This document shows positions 60,401 to 64,000 of a DNA stretch of 64,000 bases, piece by piece. Location of the stretch: NCBI GenBank assembly GCA_002749535.1, contig MZZL01000378.1, positions 61,735 through 125,734 of the forward strand. Reading direction: 5' to 3'. The stretch's first letter is position 1, and the number at the start of each line of letters is the position of its first letter. The notes below the pieces were generated by a model. That model was not told the DNA's origin. It worked only from the letters and a program-made list of their open reading frames with translations, and did no database searches. This stretch comes from Apophysomyces variabilis (lineage: Eukaryota; Mucoromycota; Mucoromycetes; Mucorales; Mucoraceae). The position numbers were made by a program, and so were the translations under genes.

Positions 60401-60917
60401 TTTCTACATGATTTATGGTCAAGAACCAGTTCTCCCCAGTGATTCTTTGCGCCCTTTCCTCACAGTTGAAACTTATGAAGACTCTGAAGTTCTTATCAAT
60501 GCTTGTAAACCTGCTCTACTACGCCTACAGGAAGCTCGAATTGCTGCCACAACCAAGTTGGAAGAAAATGCTAAGAGAGACAAGGCTATATGGGATGCTA
60601 CAATGAAACACCAAGTTTTCAAGGTCGGTGACCACGTTCTCATACGCCATGAAAACAAATTTGGACTGGAATTCAACTGGCGAGGGCCCTACAAAATAAC
60701 AGCTGTGAATCCTGCTATCAATATCTACCAACTTGAAGACCTTTAAGGAAGAAAATACTCGTCCTGGGTACACACTGACCGCCTACGACCAATCTATATC
60801 ACTGGCCCAATTTCTGAAACCTGGTATGATCCTGCCACTGCCCGCACTGCTGATTGTGCCAATACCGCTGCCGCTGCTTCTTTTTCTTTGTTGCTCGAGG
60901 ATGACCAACAGTCTTAG
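57433..60917 (+). pseudogene. pol: gypsy-2 pol (protease, RT, RNase H, integrase)
   Basis: One frame throughout. The protease reads VLLDSRASCSYVS, with DSG changed to DSR. RT has [27 protein letters not shown] and LVYLDDILIFSK; RNase H has ETDASDYGVGAVLL. Integrase has WHLDFISKLP, TDRGPNF and NGKYECTNG (the three acidic residues) and ends in a GPY-like module (NWRGPYKI) without a chromodomain. Eleven in-frame stops: TGA at 58206, 58440, 58758, 58938, 59421, 59748 and 60249, TAA at 57987 and 60744, TAG at 57618, and the natural TAG at 60915. Confidence 0.92.
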
Positions 60918-60926
60918 GGGGAGTAT

Positions 60927-61241
60927 TGTCATGGCAAAAATGGTTAGACCAATCATGATTAAGGACCAGATTTGGTAATTACCTTTTACGCTTGGCCATC
61001 ATCTATAAATGACAAGAACTACAAGTCTTCTTTGATCATTGATCTTTAATATAATACTCTCAGCTGTTTCCCTTTTGCATCTTATTACCATAGTGATTAC
61101 ATAATTTATCCAGAATCAAAAAGATATAAATATTGGGCACATTACAAAGAATAAAGAACATCTTCTGTTTTATCTTATTTTATTGTCTTCTACTATTGTT
61201 CTGTCTTTACCTGGCCATTAGATTTCCAGCTCAGACTATGG
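60927..61241 (+). repeat. 3' LTR of gypsy-2, cut by gypsy-3
   Basis: Matches the 5' LTR from TGTCATGGC to GACTATGG, then stops at the first base of gypsy-3. About 8 bases (CAACAACA in the 5' copy) are missing here. Confidence 0.9.
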
Positions 61242-61542
61242 TGTCGTAGCACTTTTCCGCTGTGTCACCTTTTTGCCTCTTTTGGAGTACGTTAGTACTA
61301 CCTTTCTTCACTGTGCGTCAAATGCTCTCAGTGTGAGTCATGACAAGTATCATTATGCAAGAACAGAAGTCTTTATAACTCACCAATAGTCAGCTCTTAG
61401 AAAATAACATAGTATATATATCTTAGAAGTAGAAGCAAAATAAAGATCATCATCCGTCTATTTTATTATCTTGCAAATCTTCTATCATTGTTCCCATTAT
61501 TACCTGGCCATTGGTATTCCAGCTCAGCGTATGACGACGACA
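61242..61542 (+). repeat. 5' LTR of gypsy-3
   Basis: 301 bp, TGTCGTAGCAC to GACGACGACA. Its end (GCTCAGCGTATGACGACGAC) resembles the gypsy-2 LTR end. Confidence 0.82.
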
Positions 61543-61689
61543 TTTGGTAGCTGATGTCAAGCAATTTTTCCATTAAGCAACAGAAACAGTTTGTAATCTA
61601 AGAATTTGTCCTTCAAAGTTTACCAGAAGAGTATCGTGCGTTATACAAGTCAAACGTCAAGCAGATTGAAATACCAGAAGAAAGTTGAA

Positions 61690-62784
61690 AGCAATTTTCA
61701 GAAACAAACCTAAGAGCACTAGAAGAAAAAGCAAGAAGATTAAGTCAGCAATTCCAAGAATTATATAAGAAGAAAAATATGGACCAACAAGTAATAATGG
61801 CTATGATGCACTCTATGCTGGAGCAGATCAAGGCACAACAAGAAGAAATCAAGGCCCTGAGAGAAGAATCCAAGTTGAACAACAGTAATGGTACAAGTTT
61901 ACCATGAATGGTCAAGCTGGTACAGCCAGATGTCTTCCAGGGTGAACGAGTGTCAGCCACTATCAAGGCGTGGTTGCATATGGTGGAAAAATACGACGAT
62001 TTCAACGGCCTTAATGATGAACAACGAGTCCTATATGCATCCATGCTCCTCAGAGATGCAGCGGCGACCTGGTGGCAGTATCTGGAATCAAATGTGAATG
62101 AGATCACTGGGTTACCACTTGTCCCAAAAACATGGCCAAATTTCAAGGAAATGTTCAGAAGAAGAGTTCAAGCCTAGCAATGCCACTCAGCTGGCTCAAC
62201 AACGTCTCCAGAACTTGCAACAAATGGGCACTATTCATGACTACATCATTGCCTTTCAGGATATTATATTGGACCTGCCTGACATGTTCAATGAAGATGT
62301 GGCCCATCAATTTGTCCGAGGTCTCAAGTACAATGCACATTTACAAGTGTTACTGAGTCAACCTAAGACACTTATAGAAGCATACAATGCAGTGGAGGCT
62401 TTTGAGTCTGCTTGGGATTTAGCTCAAGGAATAGAAGGGCCAATGAATCATTCTGTGGATGGAAGAGCAGCGTACTATTCAGCTCAACAAACTGGACCAA
62501 CACCTATGGAACTCGATGCGATCTGGACACACCAGCAACCATACTGCAATAACAATGGTCACTGTCAAGGCTATTTTAACAAAAATCAGAAAAGCTTTGG
62601 TTGGCAACAAACAAGGAAGTTCTTGGACCAGAACGTGACGTCTTTCACTTGCTACAATTGCAGGGGAAAAGGACACATTGCGCGCAACTGCTCATCACCA
62701 TTGATGACAAGTCATGCACCCAGTATCAGAAACAAGAATCAGAATCAAGAGGATGATTTAAAAGAGCAAGCGCGTTGGGATTAG
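61690..62784 (+). pseudogene. gag: gypsy-3 gag
   Basis: The N-terminal coiled-coil region (KARRLSQQFQELYKK, MLEQIKAQQEEIKALREE) leads to the capsid block TIKAWLHMVEKYDDF and the zinc knuckle CYNCRGKGHIARNC. A stop near 61906 interrupts the start. One extra A in AGAAGAAGAGTTC near 62160 (compare AGAAGAGAATTC in gypsy-2) shifts the frame in the capsid. The natural stop is TAG at 62782, overlapping pol. Confidence 0.88.
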
Positions 62785-64000
62785 AGGGAGTTCCTTCGCG
62801 CTTGAAACAACAATCTCTCAACGTCATCACCACAGAAGATAGCAAGGATCCACCGCTCATTGAACTGGAGGAAGATGAAGAAAATCTAAATCTGACAAGT
62901 AACCAAACGGATGTGGAAGGCGATGTTAGATACATTCAAAGTTTAAATGCAATAAACAATACTGATTTGCCCCTGTACAACATGGTCTGTAATGGTGTCA
63001 ATTGCAAAGTATTATTGGACAGCAGAGCATCTGGCACATATGTGTTATCGCACATTGTCAAGAACCTTCCTACCAAAGCAGTCTTCAGTCGACAAGTAGA
63101 AACAGCTGGAGGACACAAATTCAATATCATGAAGCAGGTAACCTTGTGTTTGAATGTGGGAGGATATATCCACGATGTACCTGCATATGTCTTGGACACC
63201 AAGTTCAATCTTATCCTTGGTCATGATTGGATTAAACGCACAAAACCTATGCCTGACTGGGACTGGGACACTTGGAAAATCAAGGTAGTTGATCATGAAT
63301 ACATGATCAAACCAAAATACGAACGACAAGACCCTGAACTGGCATATCTGATATTCTATTGTCAAGTGCAACATATAGAATGAAATAAGGATATTGAAGC
63401 TATGTTCCTCAGTTATATCCAACCAGATCTGAAGGATAAACAGGGTCCTGTATCTATCAGAGTTCAAGAACTAGTCAAGGATTTCCTGGAGGTTTTTCAA
63501 GATAAATTACCTGGGTTACTGCTATTATGAGAGGTAGCATATGTAATTAATACTGGTGACGCTAACCCTATCAATTGACCACCTTACAAGATGAGTCCCT
63601 TGGAACTTGATGAGTTACAAAAGCAGCTCAAGGAGTTGTTGAATCTACATCTTATCTGACCCAGCTCATCACTATGGGGAGCGCCAGTGCTGTTCGTTTG
63701 AAAAAAAGATGGATCCATGCGTATGTGCATAGACTACTGTGCCATTAACAGAGTCACGCAATGAAACTTGCATCCTCTACCTAGGATCGATGAATGCCTT
63801 GAACGTCTCGGTGGTGCCAAGTACTTTTCAAGTATCAACTTAAAGAGCGGGTATCATCAGGTTCGGATTCGTGAAGAAGACATACCAAAAATGGCTTTCA
63901 ACACACGCTACGAGTCATATAAGTTTTTGGTTCTTCCTTTTAGTCTCACCAACGCGCCTCCCACGTTCCAAAAGCTCATGAACTCAGTGTTGGGGGAGTG
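62775..64000 (+). pseudogene. pol: gypsy-3 pol, protease to RT (cut by window end)
   Basis: The protease reads VLLDSRASGTYVL, with DSG changed to DSR as in gypsy-2. RT begins with [35 protein letters not shown] and [13 protein letters not shown]; the catalytic YLDD would lie just beyond the window. In-frame stops at 63381, 63528, 63576, 63657, 63699 and 63762 are all TGA. At 63657 and 63699 gypsy-2 has CGC (Arg). The frame is -1 relative to gag. Confidence 0.9.

Larger units (their letters stand above)
55984..61241 (+). mobile_element. Ty3/gypsy element gypsy-2 (no chromodomain)
   Basis: 5' LTR 55984-56306, primer site TGGTAGCTGATG at 56309, gag, pol, polypurine tract AGGGGGAGTAT (60916-60926) and 3' LTR from 60927. 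The 3' LTR stops at 61241 because gypsy-3 is inserted there; its last bases must lie beyond gypsy-3. The left flank TTGTA (55979-55983) is the candidate target duplication. Gag (frame 1) and pol (frame 3) overlap in a -1 arrangement. Confidence 0.93.
61242..64000 (+). mobile_element. Ty3/gypsy element gypsy-3, 5' part (runs off the window)
   Basis: 5' LTR 61242-61542, primer site TGGTAGCTGATG at 61545, gag and the start of pol through RT. It is clearly related to gypsy-2 in gag, protease and RT, but its LTR is different over most of its length. It is nested in the gypsy-2 3' LTR; the expected duplication is TATGG (61237-61241). Confidence 0.9.

Noticed and set aside
57618..63764. TGA as a sense codon (genetic code change)
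   Set aside because: The same proteins also end or break at TAA and TAG, the intact Plavaka-like gene and hAT-4 need no TGA read-through except one late site, and TGA positions match conserved Arg rather than Trp.

Overview
The window is a transposon graveyard from a eukaryote, most likely a filamentous fungus of an early-diverging lineage (Mucoromycota-like; tentative). Support: an AT-rich base composition, 40-60 nt introns with GTAAGT-like donors and CTAAC-like branch points, a nuclear tRNA-Ala(AGC) with a T-run terminator, and a fungal mix of chromodomain Ty3/gypsy, CACTA, Plavaka-like, hAT, pogo and LINE elements. Almost no ordinary host gene is present: one tRNA gene and the C-terminal end of one protein-coding gene, which is itself broken by a retrotransposon.

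Layout. 1-591: right part of a TIR element (family A). 712-2058: decayed pogo/Tigger-type transposase. About 2.8-10.98 kb: a minus-strand LINE (ORF1 remnant, endonuclease, reverse transcriptase) cut in two by hAT-1 (4359-8449). 11116-36743: one 25.6-kb CACTA locus with matching ends and a TTG target duplication. It carries a divergent second gene, hAT-2 (11527-15673) and, inside a transposase exon, a chromodomain gypsy element (20171-34834). That gypsy element is interrupted by hAT-4 (21543-25102) and by a two-gene Plavaka-like element (27642-33716), whose intergenic region holds a 160-bp MITE. Most of these boundaries are supported by a target-site duplication, so insertion order can be read directly.

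36744-39317 is AT-rich sequence with a LINE ORF1-like relic. At 39318 there is a single N, and the preceding 5157 bp (34161-39317) reappear as 39319-44475. I read this as two overlapping contig ends placed side by side, not as biology. 44.5-50.6 kb holds a retroelement gag scrap and hAT-3 with a nested family-A element. 50.6-54.95 kb holds two minus-strand LINE pieces ending at the tRNA-Ala gene. 55.0-56.0 kb has an N gap flanked by a 363-bp duplication and the host-gene end. 55984-61241 is gypsy-2 and 61242 to the window end is gypsy-3, inserted into the 3' LTR of gypsy-2.

The elements act only on themselves: transposases with their TIRs and subterminal repeats, gag/pol with their LTRs. The outer elements are full of stop codons, while the innermost ones (hAT-4, the Plavaka-like element) are close to intact. 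The damage is dominated by C-to-T and G-to-A changes, often in CpG: LTR pairs differ almost only by transitions, stops in gypsy-2/3 pol are mostly TGA where Arg (CGA) is expected, and several catalytic residues are lost through G-to-A changes next to a C. This suggests cytosine methylation and deamination as the main decay force. The most interesting unknown is the intact five-exon, 292-residue gene that sits back to back with the Plavaka-like transposase.
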